Source of the DNA: UBA8437 sp964646205
GTDB lineage: Bacteria; Planctomycetota; Planctomycetia; Planctomycetales; Planctomycetaceae
Direction: 5' to 3'
Assembly: GCA_964646205.1 (NCBI GenBank)
Contig: CAZYAZ010000003.1
Span: 1-64,000 of the forward strand
Length of the DNA stretch: 64,000 bases
This document shows positions 26,176-35,079 of the stretch, piece after piece. The position numbers were made by a program, and so were the translations under genes. Numbering within the stretch: position 1 is the first letter of the stretch; each line of letters begins with the position of its first letter. Below the pieces are notes generated by a model. It was not told where the DNA came from. It did no database searches and saw nothing but the letters and a program-made list of their open reading frames with translations.

Positions 26176-27701
26176 TGACTCGCCTTTCCATGGACAGATC
26201 CATGACACTCCGACCGACTGCAACACCAGCCACACCCTGTGGCCGGATCGCTCGACGCACCTTCCTGGCCGACGCGGGGATGGGGTTCACCGGCCTGGCC
26301 CTGGGTGCCATGTTGGCCGAGGACGGCCTGGTGCGTTCTTCGAGTCCCGTCGCTGCAGCCCAACCCGGGCAGTGGGCACCTCCCGATGGCCTGGCCAGGC
26401 TGGCACCGAAAGCCAAGAGCGTGATCTGGTTGTTCATGCTCGGTGGCACCAGCCATCTCGAGTCATTCGACCCCAAGCCGGCCCTGAACAAGTACGCGGG
26501 GCTGACGATCAACGAGAGTCCATTCAACGACCAGGTGGTCAACTCGCCGTTTTATCGCAAGAACGTCCGTGACTTTGCCGGAACGCCGCGGAAATTGATG
26601 AACAAGCTGTACCCCCTGCAGATCGGTTACCGCAAACGGGGCGAGTGCGGCACCGAGGTCAGCGACTGGTGGCCGCACCTCTCCACCTGTGTCGACGACA
26701 TCAGCGTCGTCCGCTCGATGTGGACCACCGACAACGACCACGCTGCACAACTGCAGTTCCACACCGGCCGTCACATCTTCGACGGCTTCTACCCCTCGGT
26801 CGGTTCATGGGTGCACTATGGCCTGGGAACACTCAACCGCAACCTGCCACGGTTCATCGTGCTGGGCACCCCGCCCGGAGACTGCTGCGGCGGCGTGGGA
26901 GCTCACGGGGCCGATTACCTCGGGCCCGAACATGCCGGCGTCAAGATGCGAATCAACCCCCGCAATCCACTCCCCTTCGGTTCCCCTGGCTCGTCGGTAT
27001 TTCGTGAGGAACGTGCCGACCAGATGGGTTTGCTCAAACAACTCAACCGGATCGCCGCGATCGAATACCCGGACGACAAGGCGATGCGGGCCAGGATCAA
27101 GTCCTACGAATTGGCCTACCGCATGCAAATGGCGGTTCCCGAAGTGATGACGCTTGACGGCGAGACCAAGGCCACGCAATCGCTCTATGGTCTCGACAAG
27201 GGGACCACCAAGGCGTTTGGCCAACAGTGCCTGCTGGCCCGTCGGTTCGTCGAACGCGGTGTCCGGTTCGTCCAGCTCTACCACAACGGTTGGGACGCCC
27301 ACAGCAAGCTCATCGCCAATCACTCGTCGAACATCGGCCAGACCGACCAGCCCATCGCCGGGCTGCTCAAGGACCTGAAACAGCGTGGGCTCCTAGATGA
27401 AACCCTGGTCGTCTGGGGAACAGAATTTGGACGGACACCCGGTGCCGAGAACTCCGACGGCCGCGATCATCACCCCTACGGGTTCTCGGTCTGGCTGGCC
27501 GGTGGCGGCATCAAGCAGGGCACCGTGCATGGTGCTACCGACGAGATCGGATTTCACGCCGCCGAGCACCGCCATTACGTCACCGATCTGCACGCCACCG
27601 TCCTGCACCAGTTGGGACTGGATCCCAAGTCACTGGAGGTTCCAGGCCACAAGCGGCTCGAGATCGATTACGGAAAGCCGATCCACCAGATCATTGCCTA
27701 G
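26175..27701 (+). CDS. DUF1501 family secreted protein, partner of the PSD1-type protein
   Basis: 508 residues from the ATG at 26175, which overlaps the upstream TAA (TAATG). Later in-frame ATG codons at 26190 and 26202 are possible. Tat-type signal: ARRTFLADAGMGFTGLALGAM around residues 26-46. DUF1501 motifs: LFMLGGTSHLESFDPKP, LLARRFVERGVRFVQL, WGTEFGRTPGAENSDGRDHHP and LHATVLHQLGLDPKSLEV. The arrangement downstream of a DUF1549/DUF1553 gene is the standard planctomycete pairing, and the two are expected to work together outside the cytoplasm. Confidence 0.93.
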   Translation: MTRLSMDRSMTLRPTATPATPCGRIARRTFLADAGMGFTGLALGAMLAEDGLVRSSSPVAAAQPGQWAPPDGLARLAPKAKSVIWLFMLGGTSHLESFDPKPALNKYAGLTINESPFNDQVVNSPFYRKNVRDFAGTPRKLMNKLYPLQIGYRKRGECGTEVSDWWPHLSTCVDDISVVRSMWTTDNDHAAQLQFHTGRHIFDGFYPSVGSWVHYGLGTLNRNLPRFIVLGTPPGDCCGGVGAHGADYLGPEHAGVKMRINPRNPLPFGSPGSSVFREERADQMGLLKQLNRIAAIEYPDDKAMRARIKSYELAYRMQMAVPEVMTLDGETKATQSLYGLDKGTTKAFGQQCLLARRFVERGVRFVQLYHNGWDAHSKLIANHSSNIGQTDQPIAGLLKDLKQRGLLDETLVVWGTEFGRTPGAENSDGRDHHPYGFSVWLAGGGIKQGTVHGATDEIGFHAAEHRHYVTDLHATVLHQLGLDPKSLEVPGHKRLEIDYGKPIHQIIA

Positions 27702-27729
27702 CGGTGGCACGAGCTGCCGACCACAGGCG

Positions 27730-27758
27730 GTGACAAACCGGCGAAGATCGTTCATCAT
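27730..27758 (+). promoter_or_regulatory. Possible promoter of ftr
   Basis: GTGACA (27730-27735), 17-bp spacer, CATCAT (27753-27758). The match is moderate. It is noted because a perfect dyad begins at the last bases of the -10 box. Confidence 0.35.
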
Positions 27759-27773
27759 GTCCCGCCGGGACAT
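27757..27773. promoter_or_regulatory. Perfect 8-1-8 inverted repeat upstream of ftr
   Basis: ATGTCCCG-C-CGGGACAT, 17 bp, 41 bp before the ftr start. It would cover the transcription start of the putative promoter, as for a repressor operator. No T tract follows, so it is not an intrinsic terminator for the preceding gene. Confidence 0.45.
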
Positions 27774-27814
27774 TCGGGTCACTCACAACGCAACCTGACC
27801 AAGCGAGCAGCACC

Positions 27815-28726
27815 GTGGCGGCACTGGAGACCTTCGAGCACAACGGCGTGGCAATCGCCGACACCTTTGCCGAGGCCTTCACGATGGTCGGAACACGAGT
27901 GATCGTGACCGCCGCCACGCCCGAGTGGGCCGACATCGCCGGTGTCCAGGCGACCGGCTTTGCCACCAGCGTGATCGCCTGCAATGCCGAGGCGGCGATC
28001 GAGTGCACCTTGCCGCCCGAATCGACACCGGACGGACGTCCCGGTGTCTCGCTGCTGATCTTCGCCTTCAACCGGGACGCGTTGACCACCGCCGTCATCG
28101 ACCGGGTCGGACAATGCGTTCTGACCTGCCCGACCACCGCCTGCTACAACGGGCTGCTCGATGGCGACCCCGACAAACGATTCAACGTGGGTGGCCAACT
28201 GAGATTCTTTGGTGATGGATACCAGGGCTCAAAAAAACTCGGCGACCGCCGACTGTGGCGAGTGCCGGTGATGGATGGCGAGTTCCTCTGCGAGGAACAC
28301 TTCGGATCGACCAAGGGAGTCGCCGGCGGCAACCTGCTGATCTGTGGCACCACCACCGACAACGCCCTGGTGGCCGCCTCCGCGGCGGCCGACTCCATGC
28401 GGAAGGTCCCCGGTTGCATCCTGCCTTTCCCCGGAGGACTGGTTCGCAGTGGCAGCAAGGTGGGATCGCAATACAAGGCATTGAAGGCCAGCACCAACGA
28501 CGCCTGGTGCCCCACGCTGCGGGCCCAGGTCGACTCGGTCCTGCCAGACACCGTCGAGGCGGTCTACGAGATCGTGATCGATGGACTCACACTCGATTCG
28601 GTCACCCAGGCCATGCGAGCCGGACTGGCCACGGCCTCGAATTGCGACGGAGTCGAATTGATCGGGGCAGGCAACTACGGAGGCCAACTGGGCCAGCACC
28701 ACATCCAGTTGCGAGACTGTCTCTAG
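27815..28726 (+). CDS. ftr: Formylmethanofuran--tetrahydromethanopterin N-formyltransferase
   Basis: 303 residues from GTG 27815, full length for the family. Ftr moves the formyl group between methanofuran-type cofactor and H4MPT. In methylotrophic and other bacteria it runs in the oxidative direction as part of the formyltransferase/hydrolase complex (FhcD). Recognised by NGVAIADTFAEAF near the N-terminus, ATGFATSVIACNAEA, CPTTACYNGL, GGNLLICG and the C-terminal YEIVIDGLTLDSVTQAM. Planctomycetes are known to carry H4MPT C1 genes. No fhcA, B or C, mch or mtdB lies in this window, so the copy is separated from the rest of the pathway. A dyad and possible promoter precede it, and a membrane protein gene follows 22 nt later. 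Confidence 0.95.
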   Translation: MAALETFEHNGVAIADTFAEAFTMVGTRVIVTAATPEWADIAGVQATGFATSVIACNAEAAIECTLPPESTPDGRPGVSLLIFAFNRDALTTAVIDRVGQCVLTCPTTACYNGLLDGDPDKRFNVGGQLRFFGDGYQGSKKLGDRRLWRVPVMDGEFLCEEHFGSTKGVAGGNLLICGTTTDNALVAASAAADSMRKVPGCILPFPGGLVRSGSKVGSQYKALKASTNDAWCPTLRAQVDSVLPDTVEAVYEIVIDGLTLDSVTQAMRAGLATASNCDGVELIGAGNYGGQLGQHHIQLRDCL

Positions 28727-28748
28727 AACCGCAGCCCAGGAGCCGCCG

Positions 28749-30134
28749 GTGTCCGATCCTCCACTGAGTCCCAGGATCCGCTGGGGACTGATCGGACTGG
28801 GGTCACTGGTGGCGGCCGTTGCCATCGGGAATGCCGAGAGTTGCCTGAGTGCCAACGACCGGTCGCGGTGGGCCACGGTCTGGTCACTGGCCGAACGCGG
28901 CACCTACCAGATCGACGAGATCGACTCGCTCGCGGTACTCCACAAACCCTCCGGCAAACGCCGACTGAGATTCCACACCATCGACAAGGTCCGGCACGAC
29001 GGCCACTTCTATTCGTCCAAGCCCCCGTTGTTCCCGACCCTGGTCGCCGGCGTCTACACGATGGTCCAACGGGTCACCGGCTGGAACCTGATCGACAACA
29101 CCGAGACCATCTCGCGTGCGATCCTGTTGCTTGTCAACTGGCTGCCCTGGACCATCGCCCTTGTGGTGCTAGCCGGGGTGCTGGAACGCCATGCTCGCCA
29201 CCAATCGACCCGAATCCTCGTGCTGGCCACCGCCTCGGTCGGGACACTGTTGCTGCCATTCCTTGTGGCGTTGAACAACCACACGATTGCCGCCACGGCC
29301 GTCGTATTCGTTGCCGCTGCGGTGCTGCGAGTCACCGTCGAAAAAGACCACTGCCCACGTCACTTCATCTTCGCCGGGCTGTTTGCCGGCTGGGCCGCTG
29401 CCAATGACCTGCCCGCCGCCTCGCTGATCGTGGTGGCCGGATGGTTGCTGCTGCAAACCGACCGTAGACGGACACTAATGTTTTTCTTGCCCTGTGTCGT
29501 CCTGATGCTGGCAGCGTTTGTGGCGACCAACGTGGTCGCCACCGGCGGCTGGAAACCGTTTTATGCCTATTACGGCACCGAGAAGTACCTCTGGAGCGTC
29601 GACGGACAGCACAGCTACTGGCTGAACCCGCAGGGCATCGACAAGGGAGGAGACTCGATGCCGGTTTACCTGGTGCACTGCCTGGTCGGCCACCACGGCA
29701 TCTTCTCACTCTCACCCATCTTCCTGGCGGGCCTGCTCTCCATCTCGCGACGGGTCCGCCGCTCGGAATCACCACTGCTGGGACTGGCCGGCTGGACCGG
29801 GTTTCTCAGCATCGTCGTGCTCGGGTTCTACCTCACGCGAACCCAGAACTACAATTACGGTGGCGTCACCTGTGCCCTGCGGTGGTCACTGTGGCTGGTC
29901 CCATTGTGGCTGCTGGCGTTGGTCCCACCCCTGGACGCGTGCGGGGATCTCGATCAGAGACAGCCGCGGCTGAGGATGTTGGCAATCTGCTGGGCACTGT
30001 TGGCTCTTTCTGTCATCTCGGCAGTGCTCCCGCTGATCCACACCTGGCGTGAATATCCCGGGGCCCCCAACCCTTTCCAGGCCCCGTGGTTGTACCGCCT
30101 GATGGAAGACTGGGGCTGGATTGCCTACAGGTGA
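28749..30134 (+). CDS. Polytopic inner-membrane protein, possibly GT-C-type glycosyltransferase
   Basis: 461 residues from GTG 28749, with AGGAG about ten bases upstream. I count roughly ten hydrophobic segments (for example LLVNWLPWTIALVVLAGVL and FLVALNNHTIAATAVVFVAA). An N-terminal extramembrane loop contains GHFYSSKPPLFPTLVA, reminiscent of the first loop of GT-C/PMT-like enzymes that use lipid-linked sugars, but I see no safe catalytic pair. The gene is 22 nt after ftr and may be co-transcribed. No functional link between the two is evident. Confidence 0.7.
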   Translation: MSDPPLSPRIRWGLIGLGSLVAAVAIGNAESCLSANDRSRWATVWSLAERGTYQIDEIDSLAVLHKPSGKRRLRFHTIDKVRHDGHFYSSKPPLFPTLVAGVYTMVQRVTGWNLIDNTETISRAILLLVNWLPWTIALVVLAGVLERHARHQSTRILVLATASVGTLLLPFLVALNNHTIAATAVVFVAAAVLRVTVEKDHCPRHFIFAGLFAGWAAANDLPAASLIVVAGWLLLQTDRRRTLMFFLPCVVLMLAAFVATNVVATGGWKPFYAYYGTEKYLWSVDGQHSYWLNPQGIDKGGDSMPVYLVHCLVGHHGIFSLSPIFLAGLLSISRRVRRSESPLLGLAGWTGFLSIVVLGFYLTRTQNYNYGGVTCALRWSLWLVPLWLLALVPPLDACGDLDQRQPRLRMLAICWALLALSVISAVLPLIHTWREYPGAPNPFQAPWLYRLMEDWGWIAYR

Positions 30135-30270
30135 ATCTGGCTAGACTCCCGATTGTGCGATAGGATGAAGTCAGTGTCCGGCGCACTGCGTCCCGCAGTC
30201 CGGGCCGACAATTCTCCAATTATTCCAACAATCCAGTGGCAGCCACCAACCAGGTCATCGGGGTCCGAGA

Positions 30271-30468
30271 GTGCAGCCAGTTCGAAGAGATCGAGGGTCG
30301 GTTCCCAGTCGACGCCACTCGTCGCGTCGTGGTGCGGCGACACTCGACTACGTGCTGGTCCTGGCAGTCATTCTCTCCTTGGCCGCGTTGCTGATCCCCA
30401 TGAGCCGTCACGCGATCACGGTGGTTTACGAGATCATCTGCTCCCTGGTGGCCTGGCCCTTCGTGTAA
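30271..30468 (+). CDS. Small Flp-type pilin candidate (Asp at +5)
   Basis: 65 residues from GTG 30271. The leader is basic (about 21 residues, ending SSRRG). It is followed by AATLDYVLVLAVILSLAALL, the layout of a type IVb prepilin cut after Gly. The canonical glutamate at mature position 5 is aspartate here. The mature peptide would be about 44 residues, typical of Flp. It lies directly upstream of a second pilin with the normal Glu, at the head of a Tad locus. The ribosome site is weak and the start is uncertain. Confidence 0.65.
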   Translation: MQPVRRDRGSVPSRRHSSRRGAATLDYVLVLAVILSLAALLIPMSRHAITVVYEIICSLVAWPFV

Positions 30469-30500
30469 CGCGGCCCGACCGAAACAGACAGGACATTCTC

Positions 30501-30710
30501 ATGCAATTCACCAAACGAATCGGCCGCGTGCTGCGTCGCCTGCACCGGGATGAGCGGGGTGCGTTGACACTCGAAACCGTGCTGATCATTGCGGCCATCG
30601 CGTTGCCAGTCCTGATCGTGATCATCAAGTACGGCTGGCCGGCAATCCGTAGCTATTTCGATCGCGGACTGCAATCGCTTGAACAGAATACCGACGAGGT
30701 GACTCGCTAG
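30501..30710 (+). CDS. flp: Flp/Fap-type pilin (type IVb prepilin)
   Basis: 69 residues from the ATG at 30501 with AGGA upstream. The basic leader (MQFTKRIGRVLRRLHRDERG) is followed by the mature start ALTLETVLIIAAIALPVL, with Glu at +5, and a short hydrophilic tail. This matches Flp major pilins (mature about 50 residues) that the TadV peptidase processes and the CpaF/TadB/TadC machine assembles. The prepilin peptidase gene follows. The frame is open upstream, but that region belongs to the preceding pilin in another frame. Confidence 0.82.
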   Translation: MQFTKRIGRVLRRLHRDERGALTLETVLIIAAIALPVLIVIIKYGWPAIRSYFDRGLQSLEQNTDEVTR

Positions 30711-30758
30711 GTCCGTGTGGACCACGGGTCCTCCACGGATTCCCCAAAGTCGTCTCAC

Positions 30759-31322
30759 ATGTTGGAGTTCTCACACATCGTGCTCATCACCCTGCTGCTG
30801 GTCGCCTCGGTGACCGACATCCGGCAGGGGCAAATTTTCAACTGGATCACCTATCCCGGCCTGGTCGTCGGGCTGCTCTTCGGAGCCTTTCACCTGTCCG
30901 AGGCGGGCCGCCTGGAATTCGACACCACCGGATTGACCGAGAGCCTACTCGGAATCGCCGGCTGCGGAGGAATCATGCTGGCCTGTTTTCTGCTCTCCGA
31001 CATGGGTGGCGGTGACGTCAAATTGCTGGCCACCGTCGGAGCCTTCCTTGGCTTGCAGCATGGCCTGACCGCACTGCTGTGGACAATCGTCCTGGGAGGA
31101 GTGGCTGGACTGGCACTTTTGATCTGGCAGGTCGGCGCCGGTCGCATCGCCACCGGCGTCACAAAACACCTGGCCCTGGTTGTCCGCTCCCGCGGCTGGG
31201 TCCCACTGGAAATCTCCGAGAGGGAGCCGCTGAAGCGATCCTTGTTTCTGGCTCCCGCCGCATTGGCCGGCGTTCTGTTGACCGTCTCCGGGGCCACCGA
31301 ATCACTCCGAGACTACATCTAG
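30759..31322 (+). CDS. tadV: Prepilin peptidase, TadV/CpaA type (A24 family)
   Basis: 187 residues from the ATG at 30759. A GTG at 30717 would add 14 hydrophilic residues. It is an inner-membrane aspartic protease that removes the leader of Flp and pseudopilins. The two catalytic aspartates are seen in SVTDIRQGQIFNW (first) and MGGGDVKLLA (GxGD motif, second). Four to six hydrophobic segments are present. It lacks the N-terminal methylase domain of PilD, as expected for CpaA/TadV. It is placed between the pilins and the TadE/TadG genes. Confidence 0.9.
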   Translation: MLEFSHIVLITLLLVASVTDIRQGQIFNWITYPGLVVGLLFGAFHLSEAGRLEFDTTGLTESLLGIAGCGGIMLACFLLSDMGGGDVKLLATVGAFLGLQHGLTALLWTIVLGGVAGLALLIWQVGAGRIATGVTKHLALVVRSRGWVPLEISEREPLKRSLFLAPAALAGVLLTVSGATESLRDYI

Positions 31323-31371
31323 ATCACCGATTCTCTCTTGTTCCGCTTGTTTCCTTGCCACGGCAAACGAC

Positions 31372-32472
31372 ATGGCCCTGCGAGTGATCCTCAACGACTG
31401 CCGCCCGGCACTGTTTGCCCTGGGAGCGGCGATGGTGATGCTGGCCGTTGTGATCCGTAGCAGTGGCTGTCGACTCAACCTCCGTCGTCTCGGAGAACTG
31501 CACCGGTGTCAGAAAGGCGGAGTGCAGAGCCTGTCATTCGTTTTGACACTGCCGATTTTCGTGATGATCGTGATGTTCATCGTGCAGGTCAGCCAACTGA
31601 TGATCGCACAGGTGGTGATCAACAACGCGGCCTACGGTGCGGCACGCAGCCTCGCCGCCTGGGTGCCCCAGCATGTCATCGAAATCGAACCGGACGCGAG
31701 AACCGACCCCTTTGGCCTTGAACCGCACTATCAAAATCTCATCCGCGACAACCGGCTCCAAGCCAACCGCAGCTTTGGCTACGCGTACATTGGCGGCTCT
31801 CGCATGGACGGAGTCGTCGGTGACGGTGACGGACAACAATCGACCGAGAACATCTACAAGCTGGACTATCCGTTTCGTTCGGCCGTCGCTGCCTGCGCGA
31901 CGATCTCACCGTCCCGGCATCTCGGACTCGCGCTCACCGCCAATGCCCAGGACCACTTCCTGGCCAGCCGAACCGCCTGGCAACAGTTCGCTGGCCCCGA
32001 TGCCTCTGCCTCGAACAATGCTCGACTCTCCAACAAGTACAGCTACAGCTACTGGAACACCGAGGTGTGGATCCGATTCCAGAACCTCAACTCGAATATC
32101 GGACCAACCTACAACCCGATCGGGAACCCGGCCAGGACCTACATTCCCAACGAAATCGGCTGGCGAGATCCGATTACCGTCACAGTGCGACACAACCTCG
32201 CCCTGCTGCCGGGACCGGGTCGCTTTCTCGCCAAATACCTGGTCCGCCCCGGTGGACCACCCGATCTGGTCAGCCACAGAATCAGTCAGTGGGCCGGCCC
32301 CCGACGCCAGATTGCCACCGGCGACACAGAAGCGTCCTCTGGCCGCAGTACGCCCCACGATCCCAAGTACAACCAGCGAGTCTACGCCACCACAATCTGG
32401 GCTCGGGCCACCGTGACCAACGACGGAATCAAGTCCCTGGTTCCTTACGTGCATGCATTCGATGTCGACTAA
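31372..32472 (+). CDS. TadE/TadG-like pseudopilin protein with two N-terminal membrane segments
   Basis: 366 residues. One hydrophobic segment lies at residues 13-29 and a second after a basic stretch (GGVQSLSFVLTLPIFVMIVMF, about residues 49-69), which looks like a TadE-type prepilin segment with Ser instead of Glu at +5. Then comes QLMIAQVVINNAAYGAARSLA, the conserved TadE/TadG helix. The rest is extracytoplasmic, rich in Asn, Arg and Tyr, and ends in a segment typical of planctomycete TadE-like proteins. Its last 20 bp overlap the next gene. Minor pilin or assembly factor is the likely role. Confidence 0.78.
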   Translation: MALRVILNDCRPALFALGAAMVMLAVVIRSSGCRLNLRRLGELHRCQKGGVQSLSFVLTLPIFVMIVMFIVQVSQLMIAQVVINNAAYGAARSLAAWVPQHVIEIEPDARTDPFGLEPHYQNLIRDNRLQANRSFGYAYIGGSRMDGVVGDGDGQQSTENIYKLDYPFRSAVAACATISPSRHLGLALTANAQDHFLASRTAWQQFAGPDASASNNARLSNKYSYSYWNTEVWIRFQNLNSNIGPTYNPIGNPARTYIPNEIGWRDPITVTVRHNLALLPGPGRFLAKYLVRPGGPPDLVSHRISQWAGPRRQIATGDTEASSGRSTPHDPKYNQRVYATTIWARATVTNDGIKSLVPYVHAFDVD

Positions 32473-34045
32473 ACACCCTCTTCCTCTGCACCGCCCACTC
32501 GGCTCGGCCGTGGTTGATCGATTCGGTCAACTTCACGGCGACCAGCGCGGCACGATCAGCATCGTAACGGTGCTGGTGCTACTGGTCTTCACCATGCTGC
32601 TGGTGATGATCACCAACGTCGGCCGACATGCCGACGACAAGTTGAAGATGCAGAATGCGGCCGACGCCGCGGCAGTCACCGGTGGGGTGATGCTGTCCCG
32701 AGGCCTCAACGGTCTCGCCCACACCAACCACCTGCTGTGCGAGGTGTTTGCCATCACCGCGTACCTGCGTGAGGGACAAGAACGGAATGCGGAACAGCAG
32801 GTACCGGGCATTCTTCAAGCCTGGGGACTCGCTGGCGGGGAACTGCTCGGATCCCAGTTCACCCGGTTTCCGCCGGCTGGCCAGGCAGTCATCGATCGCA
32901 TCCCGTTAGAACAACAGGCGGTCACGACATTCGGTGAAGAACAGGCGGCGGCGGCCGAACACTTCCTGCCGATTTTCGAATCGATTCTCGAGTATGAGCT
33001 GATCCCCGAATTCCAGCGCACGCTGGTCGAGACCGTGCCGCAACTGGCTGTCGCGGCGGCCAGGGAAACGGTGAAGCGTCACGCACGTCCATCCAACCCG
33101 GCCCAGAGTGACCCGGACGCCCCCAACCTGGCCAGTCGCACCGCGAAACCCGGTGACAGTCCCGCCTGTGTCCTGTTCCGTAGCAATACCCAGGCCATCG
33201 GCGAAGCCTCCGAATCCCACCCACTGTTGAGAACCGTTCCGGCCGTCGACCCCTCGCCCAACGGATCGGACTTCGGAGCGGCCGGAAATGGCCAGGACTA
33301 TTTCGAAGACGCGGTCAAGCAGCGGAGCGACCTTGCCAACCACTACCTGGAACTCTGGAACAACCAAAAACTCGAACTGTTCGATCGTGATGCCCGCATG
33401 TCTCGTTTTGGCTCCCTGTGGCGTGTCGCCACCCGAGGTCAACTCGACCGACTCCTCCTGCAGGACTACCCGTTGACAAACCTGCCCTTCCAGATTCGTC
33501 GCATGATCGACGGCACCCACCCGAACCGGATGCGGAAGATGCAACGGGAGGAGGGACGCTGGCGACAGGTCAACCGGCATCTCGATCGAGACTACCACCT
33601 TCTCGCGGTCGTCTATCGTCGACATCTGGATGAAATGGGTCCGGGCCTCTTCGAGAATCCCCTGTCGGACACCTCCGATGCCCAATCGTTTTCTCAACTA
33701 CAGGTCTACCTGCCCGAGCCACGCTACATCCGAGTCAACGGACAGTGGGGACATTGGAAGAAAACACTGGTCCAAGATCCCACGACAGGCCAGCCGATCC
33801 TGGATCCCGTCACGGGCCAGCCGCGTTTCACTTGGACTTTTCATGGCCACGTCGACAACTGGCCGCGGGGCTGGGACCTGTTCAGTCAAAACTGGACAAC
33901 CCGGATCATGCCCGCCTCACTACCCGAACTGCAGCAGATCCTGGCCCGATCGCCTTCCGGCCTCGATCCGCAGGCCGGCACATTGCGTCCCGGCCCCTTC
34001 GCCACAATCCCCAAAGAGACACTGGACGAGTTGATCACTCATTAG
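32453..34045 (+). CDS. TadG-like protein (Flp pilus assembly)
   Basis: 530 residues. The ATG at 32453 overlaps the preceding gene by 20 bp, and the ATG at 32462 is an alternative. One N-terminal membrane helix (RGTISIVTVLVLLVFTMLLV, around residues 33-52) is followed by NVGRHADDKLKMQNAADAAAV, the hallmark TadG/Tad-domain stretch. A large extracytoplasmic part of more than 450 residues without a von Willebrand motif follows. The length and start fit TadG, which is thought to sit at the inner membrane or pilus base. Confidence 0.8.
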   Translation: MHSMSTKHPLPLHRPLGSAVVDRFGQLHGDQRGTISIVTVLVLLVFTMLLVMITNVGRHADDKLKMQNAADAAAVTGGVMLSRGLNGLAHTNHLLCEVFAITAYLREGQERNAEQQVPGILQAWGLAGGELLGSQFTRFPPAGQAVIDRIPLEQQAVTTFGEEQAAAAEHFLPIFESILEYELIPEFQRTLVETVPQLAVAAARETVKRHARPSNPAQSDPDAPNLASRTAKPGDSPACVLFRSNTQAIGEASESHPLLRTVPAVDPSPNGSDFGAAGNGQDYFEDAVKQRSDLANHYLELWNNQKLELFDRDARMSRFGSLWRVATRGQLDRLLLQDYPLTNLPFQIRRMIDGTHPNRMRKMQREEGRWRQVNRHLDRDYHLLAVVYRRHLDEMGPGLFENPLSDTSDAQSFSQLQVYLPEPRYIRVNGQWGHWKKTLVQDPTTGQPILDPVTGQPRFTWTFHGHVDNWPRGWDLFSQNWTTRIMPASLPELQQILARSPSGLDPQAGTLRPGPFATIPKETLDELITH

Positions 34046-34055
34046 AGTTTCCGCC

Positions 34056-35063
34056 ATGCAGGCTCATTGCAGAACAACCCGTAGAGCACCGGCTCGGCAT
34101 GCTCGCCGAGGACTGGCACCACTCGAATTGGTGCTCAGTCTCCCGGTGTTGTTGTTCGTGATGGGACTGATGATCCTGATCGGCTGGGCCGGTGCCTTCA
34201 AGGTGAGAACTCAAATCCACTCACGGGAAGCCGCCTGGCGGTCCATCTGGCGAGCCAACCCCCGCAGTGATGCCCAGGCGATGCCCAACCCGTCCAGCTT
34301 TCCACCACCGGCCCAAATGAGTGTCGATCGGTCGTACGAACCGTGCATCCGCGTGCCACTGGTCGAATTGGCTCTGTACGATTCGCACCAGGTCGCTCGC
34401 GGTCCGATGTTGCTCGATCCGCAAACCGGCCGGGGTTTGCGAGTCGACCGGGACATACTGGATGTGCGCCGCGGGATGATCACCGGACGCGCCGTGGTTG
34501 ATCGAGGTTTCCCACTGCTGGGCCAGATGCCGCCTGGAGGATACCGGCACGAGGTCGATTTTCCGGTACTCGACAACCGCTGGCAGTTCTGGCAGATGGG
34601 ACTCTCCTCGAACAATTCACGACGCTCGTTGCGGCTCTACCCAGATCTCGCCGGGCACTGGCAGAGTGTTACCGCAATCCACACGGCTCAATTTCGTCAA
34701 CTGGCCGGAATGCTGCGAGATGGTCCCAGCCGACGTCCAATGGATCTCTTTGACCGCGATCGGGAACTGGCCAGTTTCTACGGCGGTTTCCGCGACTATT
34801 ATCCGAATCTTCCGCGGCAGGCCCGCACCAGCGATCCTGGACAGCTTTCCGGTTTCGCCGACAGATTGATCCAGCAAATCCACGGGAACCCACGGCCACG
34901 TGGAGGCCTCTCCGAAGCCGGAATCCCCGGGAACCTGACACGAGACTTCCTGAACATGTACAAGACGCTGGCTGCCAGGGCCCGGATGAACATGCAGTCT
35001 GACGCCGCATACATCCCTCTGATTCAGCAGTTGGAATCGTTCGAAGCCTCGTTGCTTCGCTAA
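34056..35063 (+). CDS. TadE-like pseudopilin
   Basis: 335 residues. The basic leader (TTRRAPARHARRG) is followed by LAPLELVLSLPVLLFVMGLM, a textbook type IVb prepilin start with Glu at mature position 5. A large extracytoplasmic part then contains conserved-looking segments such as REAAWRSIWRANPR. Together with the two preceding genes it forms a set of three TadE/G-like proteins. The ATG at 34056 lies 10 bp after the previous stop. Confidence 0.8.
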   Translation: MQAHCRTTRRAPARHARRGLAPLELVLSLPVLLFVMGLMILIGWAGAFKVRTQIHSREAAWRSIWRANPRSDAQAMPNPSSFPPPAQMSVDRSYEPCIRVPLVELALYDSHQVARGPMLLDPQTGRGLRVDRDILDVRRGMITGRAVVDRGFPLLGQMPPGGYRHEVDFPVLDNRWQFWQMGLSSNNSRRSLRLYPDLAGHWQSVTAIHTAQFRQLAGMLRDGPSRRPMDLFDRDRELASFYGGFRDYYPNLPRQARTSDPGQLSGFADRLIQQIHGNPRPRGGLSEAGIPGNLTRDFLNMYKTLAARARMNMQSDAAYIPLIQQLESFEASLLR

Positions 35064-35079
35064 GACTTGGATACCGACC

